DNA of 11,865 bases from Pseudomonadota bacterium (lineage in GTDB: Bacteria; Pseudomonadota; Gammaproteobacteria; Pseudomonadales; Halieaceae). Made by a program: the position numbers and the translations under genes. Location of the stretch: NCBI GenBank assembly GCA_030591305.1, contig JAUVBI010000079.1, forward strand, positions 1-11,865, given 5' to 3'. Positions 1-7,716 of the stretch are shown in pieces (within the stretch, counting starts at the first letter, position 1; the number at the start of each line of letters is the position of its first letter). The notes below the pieces were generated by a model. It ran no database searches and was not told where the DNA came from. It saw nothing but the letters and a program-made list of their open reading frames with translations.

Positions 1-1
1 C

Positions 2-895
2 CAGATTGGCTATATGTTTTTGGCCCTGGGCGTGGGCGCCTTTAGTGCCGGCATCTTCCACCTGATGACCCACGCCTTTTTCAAAGCCCTGTTGTTTCTC
101 GCAGCGGGTGCCGTTATCCACTGCCTGTACCACGAGCACAATATTTTTCGCATGGGTGGGCTGCGCACGCGTTTGCCCGTGGTATTCGTCAGCTTCCTGA
201 TTGGCTCTGCGGCATTGGCGGCACTGCCTTTTACCTCTGGCTTTTACTCCAAGGACAGCATTCTGTTGGCCGCCTGGTCGCTGCCCGACATCGGACCCAC
301 CTTGTGGATAGGCGGCTTGCTGGGCGCATTGCTTACAGCCATCTACAGTTTTCGCCTGGTCTTTATCGTATTTTTTGGCGATGCCAATACCGAACCGGAT
401 AAACAGATTGGCTGGAAAATAGCCGCACCCCTGGTAATACTGTGTGTGCTAGCCGCCTTCGGTGGCTGGATTAGCCAACCCCTGAGCGATGTATTCCCCG
501 CCCATGACCACGAGGTGGTGCACGCGGTGGAGTACATTGGCATTGCAGTACCGTTGCTTGGCCTGTTAATCGCCTATCTATTATTCCTGGGTAAACAGCT
601 TTCAGTGGCAAGCGTGACCGAATCTGCCCTGGGCAGGGCACTACAGGATTTCTGGCTGAAGGGCTGGCGTATAGACGACCTCTACCACAAACTGCTGGTT
701 CGACCTTTCACCGGCCTGGCTAGCCTGTGCCGCAATGAGCCGGTCGACCTGCTGTATAACTCAATAGTGGGCGCGCTGCGCTGGTGCCATCGCAGCGTGT
801 CGGCCACACAAACCGGTGAGCTGCGCTGGTATGCCACCAGCATGGTATTTGGCCTGGTTGTGCTGGTAGCCATTATGCTGAGGAACGCATCATGA
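2..895 (+). CDS. nuoL: NADH-quinone oxidoreductase subunit L, 3' part (cut by window start)
   Basis: This is the C-terminal half of the complex I membrane subunit NuoL, an antiporter-like proton-pumping subunit in the inner membrane. The frame is open to the window edge (Q-I-G-Y before the first Met at base 14), so that Met is internal and the true start lies upstream. Seen: the conserved HLMTHAFFKALLFLAAGA helix with its His and Lys residues; GFYSKDSIL, whose Lys matches the conserved Lys of the distal proton channel; several hydrophobic helices; then the amphipathic stretch that in the family forms the long lateral helix lying along NuoM and NuoN (motifs DDLYHKLLVRPF and ELRWYATSM, close to the E. 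coli C-terminus as I recall it), and a final membrane anchor. About 297 residues are visible of the roughly 610 usual. The stop overlaps the nuoM start by ATGA, suggesting translational coupling. The identification is secure. Confidence 0.97.
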   Translation, partial: QIGYMFLALGVGAFSAGIFHLMTHAFFKALLFLAAGAVIHCLYHEHNIFRMGGLRTRLPVVFVSFLIGSAALAALPFTSGFYSKDSILLAAWSLPDIGPTLWIGGLLGALLTAIYSFRLVFIVFFGDANTEPDKQIGWKIAAPLVILCVLAAFGGWISQPLSDVFPAHDHEVVHAVEYIGIAVPLLGLLIAYLLFLGKQLSVASVTESALGRALQDFWLKGWRIDDLYHKLLVRPFTGLASLCRNEPVDLLYNSIVGALRWCHRSVSATQTGELRWYATSMVFGLVVLVAIMLRNAS

Positions 896-2394
896 GCCTG
901 GCGATACTTATTGGAATCCTGTTGGCCGGGGGGCTGCTGGCCATTTTTGCCCAGCGCCTGGGCGAGGGGATACCGCGCTGGGTATCACTGGCCACCATTG
1001 TGCTGGCCCTTATCTACCTGCTCGGCATTGTCAGCAGCCTGCCCAGCGAACATCTCACCATTGCCGGGGCTGGCGACAGCTGGTTAATACACCTGAAACT
1101 GGCCTGGATTCCACGCTTTGGCATCTCCTTCGAGTTGGCGATGGATGGCCTGAGCCTGTTGCTGGTGGTGCTCACACTGCTCCTGGGCCTCATCGCGGTA
1201 TCGTCTTCCTGGAGCGAAATCAATTTCAAGCAGGGCCTGTTCCAGGCTAACTTGCTGTGGACCCTGGCGGGCGTAACCGGTGTATTCCTGGCGATGGATC
1301 TGTTTTTATTCTTCCTGTTCTGGGAAGTGATGCTGATTCCCATGTATTTGCTGATCGCTATCTGGGGGCATGAGAACAAAGCCTACGCCGCCATGAAGTT
1401 TTTCATCTTCACCCAGTTTTCAGGGCTGCTGATGCTGCTCTCTATTGTAATACTGGCCTGGCAGGCCTCACTCGCCAACGGTGGCTACAGCTTCAGTTAT
1501 TTCGACCTGCTGGGAACAGTGCTCAATGACAAGCTGGAGTTCTGGGTAATGCTGGGCTTCTTCGTGGCCTTCACCGTAAAACTGCCCAGTTTCCCCTTTC
1601 ACACCTGGTTGCCCGATGCCCACACCCAGGCCCCCACTGCAGGCAGCGTATTACTGGCGGGTATTTTGTTAAAAACCGGTGCCTATGGCCTGCTGCGCTT
1701 CTGTATTCCCCTGTTTCCCCAGGCCTCTGTAGAGTTCGCGCCTATTGCCATGGCACTGGGTGCTGCCGGTGTTATTTACGGTGCCGTGCTGGCCTTCGCC
1801 CAGAGTGACTTCAAGCGCCTGGTGGCCTATAGCAGTGTCAGCCACATGGGTTTTGTTCTGTTGGGGCTGTATGCCTGGAACACGCTGGCCCTGCAGGGCG
1901 CGGTTATGCAGATGGTTGCCCACGGTGTGAGCACCGCCGCCTTATTTATGATGGCGGGGGCTATTCAACAACGCCTGCATACCCGGGACATGCATAAAAT
2001 GGGTGGCCTGTGGCACAACGCACCGCGCATGGGCGCCTGCGCCCTGTTTTTTGTACTGGCCTCGCTGGGCCTGCCCGGCCTGGGCAATTTCGTCGCGGAG
2101 TTCCTGGTACTGGTCGGCCTGTTTGCCGTGCAACCCTGGATTACCGCCGTTGCAGCCCTGGGAATAATTGGTGCCGCTATTTACGGCCTGTGGATGATGC
2201 AGCTGGCCTTTCAGGGAAAACCCGATGAAAACCGACAGTTTGCCGATTTTGACGGCAGGGAAATGGCCACCATGGCCGCGATGATGGTGGCCTTGGTGTG
2301 GCTGGGCCTGTATCCACAACCGGTATTGGATATTGCCCAACCCGTACTGGATAACCTGCAGGCCCTGGTGGCACAGGCGGGAGTGAGCGTATGA
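892..2394 (+). CDS. nuoM: NADH-quinone oxidoreductase subunit M
   Basis: Antiporter-like membrane subunit of respiratory complex I that pumps protons across the inner membrane together with NuoL and NuoN. At 500 residues it has the normal family length, with about 14 hydrophobic helices. Seen: the TM5 glutamate in FLFWEVMLIPMYLL (E145), the broken-helix lysine in FTVKLPSFPFHTWLPDAH (K230), the second-channel lysine in LLKTGAYGLLRF (K261), the QSDFKRLVAYSSVSHMG motif (about 304-320), VAHGVSTAALF (H344) and the terminal-channel glutamate in NFVAEFLVLVG (E403). These are the charged residues known to be needed for proton transfer in the family, so the subunit looks fully functional. The ATG overlaps the nuoL stop and its own stop overlaps the nuoN start, both as ATGA, which fits one polycistronic message with translational coupling. 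Confidence 0.98.
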   Translation: MSLAILIGILLAGGLLAIFAQRLGEGIPRWVSLATIVLALIYLLGIVSSLPSEHLTIAGAGDSWLIHLKLAWIPRFGISFELAMDGLSLLLVVLTLLLGLIAVSSSWSEINFKQGLFQANLLWTLAGVTGVFLAMDLFLFFLFWEVMLIPMYLLIAIWGHENKAYAAMKFFIFTQFSGLLMLLSIVILAWQASLANGGYSFSYFDLLGTVLNDKLEFWVMLGFFVAFTVKLPSFPFHTWLPDAHTQAPTAGSVLLAGILLKTGAYGLLRFCIPLFPQASVEFAPIAMALGAAGVIYGAVLAFAQSDFKRLVAYSSVSHMGFVLLGLYAWNTLALQGAVMQMVAHGVSTAALFMMAGAIQQRLHTRDMHKMGGLWHNAPRMGACALFFVLASLGLPGLGNFVAEFLVLVGLFAVQPWITAVAALGIIGAAIYGLWMMQLAFQGKPDENRQFADFDGREMATMAAMMVALVWLGLYPQPVLDIAQPVLDNLQALVAQAGVSV

Positions 2395-3848
2395 ACGCCG
2401 CCGACTTCCTCGCCCTGGCCCCACTTTTGGTACTGGCTGCAGGTGCCACCATTCTGATGCTGCAAATCGCCTTTTGGCGCAATATACAATTGACCTCTGC
2501 CCTGACCGTGGCAACACTGCTTGCCGCAGCTTTTTCCATCATTTGGGCGGGAGACAGCACGCCGCGCTTCGTGACTCCCCTGCTGCGAGCAGACCACATG
2601 GCCCTGGTGTTTTCGGCCCTGTTCTGCCTGGCAGCCGCCGTGACCGCTATTTTGTCACTCGACTATCTCAGCCAGCGCGGGGATGAACCCGAAGAATATT
2701 TCCTGTTACTTGTTTTAAGTACGCTGGGTGCCTGCGTGCTGACCTACGCGGCACACCTGGCCTCCCTGTTGTTGGGGCTGGAGTTGATGTCTGTCTCCCT
2801 GTATGCACTCATTGCCTACCCCGATAAAACCAAACTGCCCCTGGAGGCCGCCATTAAATACCTGGTGTTGTCCGGTGCCGCCTCGGCCACCATGTTGTTT
2901 GGATTCGCCCTGCTGTATGGCATTACCGGCACACTTCAGTTCGCCTCCATGGGAGACCAGTTAGTCAACGCATCTGCCGACAATGCCACCTTATTGGTCG
3001 CAGCGGTGATGGTGGTCTCCGGCCTGGGCTTCAAACTGTCCCTGGTTCCCTTTCATATGTGGACGCCAGACGTTTACGACGGCGCCCCCGCTCCTATTAC
3101 CGGATTTTTAGCCTCCGTATCCAAAGCCGCCGTATTTGTGGCGCTGGTGCGATGGTTTCTGGCCTCGGACTTATTTCGCTTTAATATACTCATCGACAGT
3201 ATCGCCGCACTGGCCATTCTGAGCATGTTGGCCGGTAACGTGCTCGCCCTGATGCAAACTAATATTAAACGCATGCTGGCATACTCCTCCATTGCTCACA
3301 TGGGTTATCTGGTGATTATCCTGGTGGTGGGCAGCAATATGGAGCAGCGCCCCCTGGCCATCGAAGCGGGCATGTATTACCTCATCGCCTACACCGTAAC
3401 AACGATTGCGGCCTTCGGTATGCTAACGCTGCTTTCAACCCAGGGGCATCACCGGGAGAACGTACAGCTACATGATGTCAGCGGCCTTTTTTGGCACCAG
3501 CCACTGTATGCCTGCCTGATGATGGTGGCCCTGCTTTCTCTGGCGGGCATTCCGTTGACCGCTGGTTTCATTGCCAAATTTTACCTGATCAGCGCCGCCG
3601 TCAGTGATCTGCGCTGGATTCTGCTGGCGAGCCTGGTCGTTGGCAGTGGCATAGGTATTTATTACTACCTGCGCGTTATTTTTTATATGACCCGCAGGGT
3701 GGAAGAGCACAATAACAACCCTGTCGCACCGGCCGGTTTATTGGTAAAAACCACAGCCTGTGTACTGATTGCAGGTATTTTACTCCTGGGCACAGTACCA
3801 CAGCCCCTGATGGAGTATTTGAGATCTATACTTCAAAGTGTCAACTAA
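2391..3848 (+). CDS. nuoN: NADH-quinone oxidoreductase subunit N
   Basis: Third antiporter-like subunit of complex I, the one nearest the peripheral arm, and the usual last gene of nuo operons. At 485 residues it has the typical length and is hydrophobic throughout. Seen: GLELMSVSLYAL with the TM5 glutamate (E131), GFKLSLVPFHMWTPDVYDGAP with the broken-helix lysine (K215), SVSKAAVF (K245), NIKRMLAYSSIAHMGYL (about 291-307) and LTAGFIAKFYLI (K396). All the ionisable residues expected along the central hydrophilic axis are present. It starts at the ATG that overlaps the nuoM stop. After the TAA stop only 24 bp precede the CBS-domain gene, with no terminator in between, so the operon probably reads on. 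Confidence 0.98.
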   Translation: MNAADFLALAPLLVLAAGATILMLQIAFWRNIQLTSALTVATLLAAAFSIIWAGDSTPRFVTPLLRADHMALVFSALFCLAAAVTAILSLDYLSQRGDEPEEYFLLLVLSTLGACVLTYAAHLASLLLGLELMSVSLYALIAYPDKTKLPLEAAIKYLVLSGAASATMLFGFALLYGITGTLQFASMGDQLVNASADNATLLVAAVMVVSGLGFKLSLVPFHMWTPDVYDGAPAPITGFLASVSKAAVFVALVRWFLASDLFRFNILIDSIAALAILSMLAGNVLALMQTNIKRMLAYSSIAHMGYLVIILVVGSNMEQRPLAIEAGMYYLIAYTVTTIAAFGMLTLLSTQGHHRENVQLHDVSGLFWHQPLYACLMMVALLSLAGIPLTAGFIAKFYLISAAVSDLRWILLASLVVGSGIGIYYYLRVIFYMTRRVEEHNNNPVAPAGLLVKTTACVLIAGILLLGTVPQPLMEYLRSILQSVN

Positions 3849-3860
3849 AAACAGCCAGTA

Positions 3861-3867
3861 AAGGGAG
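3861..3867 (+). promoter_or_regulatory. Strong Shine-Dalgarno of the CBS-domain gene
   Basis: AAGGGAG lies 5 nt before the ATG at 3873, whereas nuoM and nuoN start by overlap. This supports the chosen start and suggests the CBS protein is translated independently of nuoN, possibly to a higher level than the membrane subunits on the same message. Confidence 0.7.
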
Positions 3868-3872
3868 TCACT

Positions 3873-4274
3873 ATGCTTAAGTCTGTCAACCTCCGGGACC
3901 ACATGTTAATCCACCCGGTAAAAGTGAAAGCCGATGATAATTTGCTGGATGCCATGCAGATTATCATCGATAACAAAATATCAGGGGTCTGCGTGGTCGA
4001 TGCCGATGAAAACCTGGTGGGCATCCTGTCTGAGCTGGATTGCCTGCGGGCAGCCCTGGGAGCAATTTATAATGAGGGTGGCATAGGCAACGTTGGGCAG
4101 TATATGGCCAGCGACAACCTGGTCGTTGCCCACCCCAATGAAGACATCATCGATGTCGCCCAGGACATGCTGCTAAAAAACAAGCGACGGCGCCCTGTTG
4201 TTGAGAATGGAAAGCTGGTAGGCCAGATTACCTGCCGACAATTGCTGAGTGCGGTTAAAAGCTTTAGAGCGTAA
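3873..4274 (+). CDS. Two-CBS-domain protein (stand-alone Bateman module)
   Basis: A 133-residue soluble protein made of little more than two tandem CBS domains, about residues 8-62 and 76-130. The motifs are typical: NKISGVCVVDADENLVGILSELD in the first repeat and RRRPVVENGKLVGQITCRQLL in the second, each a beta-beta-alpha unit opening with a VKADDNLLDA- or HPNEDIIDVA-like segment. CBS pairs usually bind adenosine ligands (AMP, ADP, ATP, SAM) and act as energy sensors. There is no attached catalytic, transport or DNA-binding domain, so the partner is unknown. It sits 24 bp after nuoN on the same strand, probably as the last gene of the complex I transcript, which makes a link with respiratory or adenylate state plausible but unproven. 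It ends with TAA followed directly by a second TAA. The family call is firm; the function is open. Confidence 0.93.
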   Translation: MLKSVNLRDHMLIHPVKVKADDNLLDAMQIIIDNKISGVCVVDADENLVGILSELDCLRAALGAIYNEGGIGNVGQYMASDNLVVAHPNEDIIDVAQDMLLKNKRRRPVVENGKLVGQITCRQLLSAVKSFRA

Positions 4275-4392
4275 TAAGCTGCGCGGAAGCTGCAGTCAGG
4301 TGCCTCATTGGATTGCCTGCAGCCTGGGTTTAGGTGTATTTCACCTTCGACGGACATCTGAGTCCTTACACAAACTCGAGAAAAAAACCAGA
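4275..4392 (+). other. Spacer after the nuo-CBS unit with two weak inverted repeats
   Basis: No gene is visible here. Two short hairpin-capable sequences occur: GCTGCAG (4289-4295) with CTGCAGC (4317-4323), loop 21 nt; and AGGTG-TATTT-CACCT (4332-4346), a 5-bp stem. Neither is followed by a T-run, so neither is a convincing intrinsic terminator. The end of the nuo-CBS transcript may be Rho-dependent or may read into tex. Confidence 0.3.
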
Positions 4393-4421
4393 TCGAAATC
4401 TTAACAAGACTGGCGCATAAT
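4393..4421 (+). promoter_or_regulatory. Candidate sigma70 promoter of tex
   Basis: CATAAT at 4416-4421 matches the -10 consensus at 5 of 6 positions. TCGAAA at 4393-4398, 17 nt upstream, matches the -35 consensus at 4 of 6. An A-rich tract (4380-4387) just upstream could act as an UP element. The start would lie near 4428, leaving a leader of about 47 nt. This is found by eye only and is a modest candidate. Confidence 0.35.
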
Positions 4422-4474
4422 CCACATCTCATTTTTCCCACTATCATCCATCATCACCAAGAAGATCAAAATTC

Positions 4475-6802
4475 ATGAGTAAAGAAATTTCCCAGCGTAT
4501 CGCGGAAGAGTTGTCCGTGCGCCAGGCCCAAGTCTCTGCCGCCATTACCCTGCTCGACGAGGGTGCAACCGTGCCCTTTATTTCACGTTATCGCAAGGAG
4601 GTTACCGGGGGGCTGGACGACACCCAGATGCGACAACTGGAGGAGCGACTGAACTACCTGCGGGAACTGAACGAGCGTCGTCAGACGGTATTATCCAGTA
4701 TTGAGGAGCAGGGAAAACTAAGCCCTGAACTTAAAGCGTCTATCGAGCGGGCGGAGACAAAAAATCGCCTGGAGGACCTGTACCTTCCCTATAAGCAGAA
4801 GCGTCGAACCAAGGCGCAGATTGCCCGGGAGGCTGGACTGGAACCACTGGCCGATGCGCTGCTTGCCGACCCAATGTTGTCTCCAGAGCAAACTGCACTG
4901 CACTATCTAAATCCCGATGCCGCTATAACGGACAGCAAGAGCGCCCTGGATGGAGCCAAACAAATTCTGATGGAGCGCTTCGCCGAAGATGCCGACCTGC
5001 TGGCAAACGTTCGCCAGTTTTTAACGCAGAATGCCTTCCTCGCATCCCGATTAATTGAGGGCAAGGAGCGGGAGGGGGCCAAGTTCCGAGACTACTTTGA
5101 GCACACCGAGCCCCTGGGCAAGGTGCCCTCGCACCGGGCACTGGCTATGTTCAGAGGGCGCAATGAGGGCTTCCTGAACCTCTCATTGGTGATGCACGCG
5201 GATGAAAAACCCACGGACTCCCACCCCTGTGAGGCCATGATTGCCGAGCACTGGACTATTGAAAACCGCGACCGTCCCGCGGATAAATGGTTGGCTGAGA
5301 CCGTGCGCTGGACCTGGCGAATAAAATTGCTAACCCATTTACAAACCAACTTAATGGGGCTTTTACGAGAACAGGCAGAACTGGAGGCTATCCAGGTTTT
5401 CGCCAGCAACCTCAAGGATTTGCTGCTGGCCGCCCCTGCGGGGCCCCGGGCCACCATAGGCCTGGACCCGGGTTTGCGCACCGGGGTTAAAATAGCCGTA
5501 CTGGATGCCAACGGAAAAGTATTGGATCACGGGGCAATTTTTCCCACTGCGCCCCAGAAACGCACAGTGGAGGCTGCAGCAATTCTTCTTAAAATGATTC
5601 AGCAGCACAACATAGAACTCATTGCGATAGGCAATGGCACCGCGGGGCGCGAGACCGATAAATTTGTCGGTGAACTACTGCGCGACCAGCCACAGCTCAA
5701 TGTACAAAAAGTAATGGTCAATGAATCTGGCGCGTCTATTTATTCTGCCTCAGAATTCGCTGCAAAAGAATTTCCCGATCTGGACGTTACGATACGAGGG
5801 GCAATCTCTATCGCCAGACGACTGCAGGATCCCCTGGCAGAACTGGTGAAAATCGAACCCAAAGCCATTGGCGTTGGCCAGTACCAACACGATGTCAGCC
5901 AGGTGCAGTTAGCACGGCAGCTGGAAGTTGTGGTAGAGGACTGTGTAAACGCGGTAGGTGTCGATGTAAACACCGCTTCGGTTCCCCTGCTGGCACGCGT
6001 CTCCGGTCTGAACCAGGCCATCGCCAACAACATTGTCGCCCTACGGAATGAGAAAGGCAGCTTTAGCGACAGGAAAAGTCTGTTAAACGTATCCCGTTTT
6101 GGTGACAAAACCTTCGAGCAGGCGGCCGGTTTTTTACGCGTCATGAACGGCAGCAACCCATTGGACACCTCTGCCGTGCACCCAGAATCCTATGCGGTGG
6201 TCGAAGATATTGCCAGGCGGCAACATCGCGAAGTCGCCAGCCTGATCGGTGACAGCCGTTTTCTGCGCAGCGTAAAACCCGAAGATTACGTTGGCGACAC
6301 AGTTGGCCTGCCCACGGTAAAAGACATACTCAGTGAACTCGATAAACCCGGTCGCGACCCGCGCCCCGAATTTAAAGTCGCGGTACTGCAAGACGGCGTT
6401 GAAAAAATGTCAGACCTGAAGCCCGATATGATCCTGGAGGGCACGGTAAGCAATGTCACCAACTTCGGCGCCTTCGTTGACATTGGTGTACATCAGGACG
6501 GTCTGGTGCATATCTCCGTACTCGCCGATCGCTTTGTCAAAGACCCCAGGGATATTGTGAAAGCCGGCGATATCGTAAAAGTTAAAGTGATGGAAGTGGA
6601 CCAGGATAGAAAACGCATTGCCTTGAGCATGCGCTTGGCTGACAAGGCGAGCGAAGCCGCCGACGACAGGCGAGGTAAGCGTTCAGGGCCATCACCGGGC
6701 AGAGGGAAACGAAACGCCCAGGCAGGGTCAAAGCAACAGGACAAGCCGGTCGCGAATAACGCTTTCGCCACAGCATTCTCCAATGCGAAGAAAGGTCGGT
6801 GA
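4475..6802 (+). CDS. tex: Tex-family transcription accessory / RNA-binding protein (YhgF-like)
   Basis: Cytoplasmic nucleic-acid-binding protein of the Tex/YhgF family (775 residues, the usual length). Known members affect transcription in Bordetella, Pseudomonas and others; the exact molecular task is not settled. Domains in order: the helical Tex N-terminal region (1 to about 190) with [19 protein letters not shown] and [20 protein letters not shown]; a YqgF/RNase H-like domain starting at [17 protein letters not shown] (about 328-450); helix-hairpin-helix repeats around 490-560 ([19 protein letters not shown], then [16 protein letters not shown]); and an S1 RNA-binding domain at about 655-722 ([20 protein letters not shown], then DGLVHIS). 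The last 50 or so residues are a Lys/Arg/Ser/Gly-rich, probably disordered tail likely to help RNA binding. The ATG has only a weak AAGAAG ribosome site at 4459-4464. It is preceded by a candidate promoter of its own and followed by a palindromic terminator. Family identification is secure. Confidence 0.97.
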   Translation: MSKEISQRIAEELSVRQAQVSAAITLLDEGATVPFISRYRKEVTGGLDDTQMRQLEERLNYLRELNERRQTVLSSIEEQGKLSPELKASIERAETKNRLEDLYLPYKQKRRTKAQIAREAGLEPLADALLADPMLSPEQTALHYLNPDAAITDSKSALDGAKQILMERFAEDADLLANVRQFLTQNAFLASRLIEGKEREGAKFRDYFEHTEPLGKVPSHRALAMFRGRNEGFLNLSLVMHADEKPTDSHPCEAMIAEHWTIENRDRPADKWLAETVRWTWRIKLLTHLQTNLMGLLREQAELEAIQVFASNLKDLLLAAPAGPRATIGLDPGLRTGVKIAVLDANGKVLDHGAIFPTAPQKRTVEAAAILLKMIQQHNIELIAIGNGTAGRETDKFVGELLRDQPQLNVQKVMVNESGASIYSASEFAAKEFPDLDVTIRGAISIARRLQDPLAELVKIEPKAIGVGQYQHDVSQVQLARQLEVVVEDCVNAVGVDVNTASVPLLARVSGLNQAIANNIVALRNEKGSFSDRKSLLNVSRFGDKTFEQAAGFLRVMNGSNPLDTSAVHPESYAVVEDIARRQHREVASLIGDSRFLRSVKPEDYVGDTVGLPTVKDILSELDKPGRDPRPEFKVAVLQDGVEKMSDLKPDMILEGTVSNVTNFGAFVDIGVHQDGLVHISVLADRFVKDPRDIVKAGDIVKVKVMEVDQDRKRIALSMRLADKASEAADDRRGKRSGPSPGRGKRNAQAGSKQQDKPVANNAFATAFSNAKKGR

Positions 6803-6811
6803 CAAACAGTA

Positions 6812-6966
6812 GTTATTTTAAACCATGAAAAAAAAGCTGGGGCCGCATAGGCCTTTCTGGGACCGTGGAGCGCATGGACGCGCGATACGAGACTCCATGG
6901 ATGGATTTACGTCGTGTCCCGGAAAGGCCTATGCGGCCCCAGCTTTTTTTCATGGTTTAAAATAAC
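6812..6966. repeat. 155-bp near-perfect palindromic repeat element between convergent genes
   Basis: The left arm (6812-6863, 52 nt) and right arm (6916-6966, 51 nt) are reverse complements with only one indel (A8 against T7) and one substitution (T6858 facing G6921). The match continues patchily outward to about 6808 and 6970. The 52-nt loop (6864-6915) holds CATGGA-type repeats and a short TGGAG (6866-6870)/CTCCA (6893-6897) pairing. There is no ORF or transposase inside. Such long arms far exceed what a terminator needs, so this looks like a member of an intergenic repeat family (REP/MITE-like), perhaps two units inserted head to head. From memory, similar CATGGATGG-ATTTACG intergenic repeats occur in marine gammaproteobacteria, but I cannot verify that here. 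Confidence 0.9.
6828..6950. terminator. Bidirectional intrinsic terminator (core of the palindrome)
   Basis: The GC-rich 28-nt stem 6836-6863 pairs with 6916-6943 and is bordered by A8 (6828-6835) and T7 (6944-6950). Reading plus, the tex transcript forms the stem and then meets U7; reading minus, the LOG-operon transcript forms it and then meets U8. In plus RNA the stem is 27 Watson-Crick pairs plus one G-U; in minus RNA that site is an A-C mismatch. The loop is long (52 nt), which may slow folding, but the position 25 bp after the tex stop and about 85 bp after the LOG stop fits a shared terminator. Confidence 0.75.
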
Positions 6967-6973
6967 GACTAAA

Positions 6974-7023
6974 CTCCACGGTCCCGAAAAGCCCTACGCG
7001 CGCCCCCATCCCTTTTTCCATGG
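6974..7023 (-). repeat. Third, degenerate copy of the palindrome arm
   Basis: Read on the minus strand this segment aligns with the left arm and the adjoining start of the loop (6823-6870): CCATG, an A-rich run, a G-rich block, a CGTAGGGCTTTTC block matching CATAGGCCTTTCT, then an exact 12-bp GGGACCGTGGAG (6974-6985 against 6859-6870). It has no matching opposite arm of its own and shows several indels, so it looks like an older decayed copy. It lies 7 bp beyond the palindrome and ends 12 bp before the LOG stop codon. Confidence 0.7.
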
Positions 7024-7035
7024 CAAAGCCAAGTA

Positions 7036-7716
7036 TCAACTGTCACCCACGCCTTTATTGCCGTTCGCATGATACTGCCGAAGTAATATCTCTGCCGCCT
7101 CATCTGCATCTTCTACAATCTGCAGGTAATCGAGATCATCCGGGCCAATAAAGCCACCAGCCTTCACCCTTGCTATCAGCCAGTCATAGAGACCACACCA
7201 ATAGTCCTTACCTACCAGCACAATAGGCCGTTTTTGTAACTTGTCGGTTTGCATCAGGGTCAACAGTTCGAACGTTTCGTCAATGGTTCCAAAGCCACCG
7301 GGGAAAATTGCAAAACCAATTGCATAGCGTATTAATAAAAATTTGCGGGTAAAGAAGTAGCGAAAGTCCAGATCGATATCCAGATAGGGGTTTGCCAGTT
7401 GCTCGTGGGGCAGGACGATATTCAAGCCAACCGAGGTGCCGGCTTCTTCGCTGGCGCCGAGGTTACCAGCTTCCATCACGCCGGGACCACCACCGGTGAT
7501 TACTGCAATATGCCGAGATGCCAGCTTGCGGGCCAGCTCACTGGCACTGCGATATTCCCAGGAATCCGGTTGTGATCGCGCGCTGCCAAAAATACTTACA
7601 GCGGGGCCTATATCGGTCAGGCTTTCAATGCCCACCCTCAACTCATCACTGATACGTGCTATGCGTTCGCGCTCTTTCGGGCTAAGCCCTACAAACCTGG
7701 CCACGCCAGTACCCAC
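7036..7716 (-). CDS. LOG-family (TIGR00730-type) nucleotide 5'-monophosphate phosphoribohydrolase
   Basis: Cytoplasmic Rossmann-like enzyme of the LOG (lysine decarboxylase-like) family, 226 residues. Characterised members hydrolyse the N-glycosidic bond of nucleoside 5'-monophosphates (cytokinin nucleotides, AMP or GMP) to base plus ribose 5-phosphate; no decarboxylase activity is expected. Seen: an N-terminal helical segment, SIFGSAR (41-47), GGGPGVMEAGNLGA (75-88), RK at 124-125, and the signature PGGFGTIDE (139-147) that binds the phosphate and carries the catalytic Glu. The start is a GTG (7716-7714) supported by a GAGAGGAA Shine-Dalgarno 8 nt upstream. This start lies inside the 3' end of the upstream EAL gene (28-bp overlap in another frame), implying translational coupling as the last gene of a three-gene operon. 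The exact substrate cannot be told from sequence; a nucleotide-salvage or stress role like that of PpnN is possible. Confidence 0.92.
   Translation of the reverse strand: MGTGVARFVGLSPKERERIARISDELRVGIESLTDIGPAVSIFGSARSQPDSWEYRSASELARKLASRHIAVITGGGPGVMEAGNLGASEEAGTSVGLNIVLPHEQLANPYLDIDLDFRYFFTRKFLLIRYAIGFAIFPGGFGTIDETFELLTLMQTDKLQKRPIVLVGKDYWCGLYDWLIARVKAGGFIGPDDLDYLQIVEDADEAAEILLRQYHANGNKGVGDS

Noticed and set aside
14..16. ATG at 14 as the start of nuoL
   Set aside because: The frame is open to base 2 and the product already begins mid-protein relative to NuoL; the Met is internal to a truncated gene.
1942..2599. Minus-strand ORFs of 128-191 codons opposite the nuoM-nuoN junction
   Set aside because: They are antisense to strongly conserved coding sequence, overlap each other in different frames, and their composition (H, Q, R, G-rich) shows no recognisable domain.
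4289..4323. GCTGCAG/CTGCAGC inverted repeat as the terminator of the nuo-CBS transcript
   Set aside because: The stem is only 7 bp with a 21-nt loop and has no T-run after it.
5740..6168. Minus-strand ORF of 142 codons inside tex
   Set aside because: It is a shadow of the Tex RNase H-like and HhH coding region, with no family resemblance.
6803..7035. Small peptide gene, CRISPR or attachment site in the tex-LOG gap
   Set aside because: The repeats are inverted arms with one loop, not regularly spaced direct repeats. No integrase, tRNA or credible ORF with a ribosome site is present.
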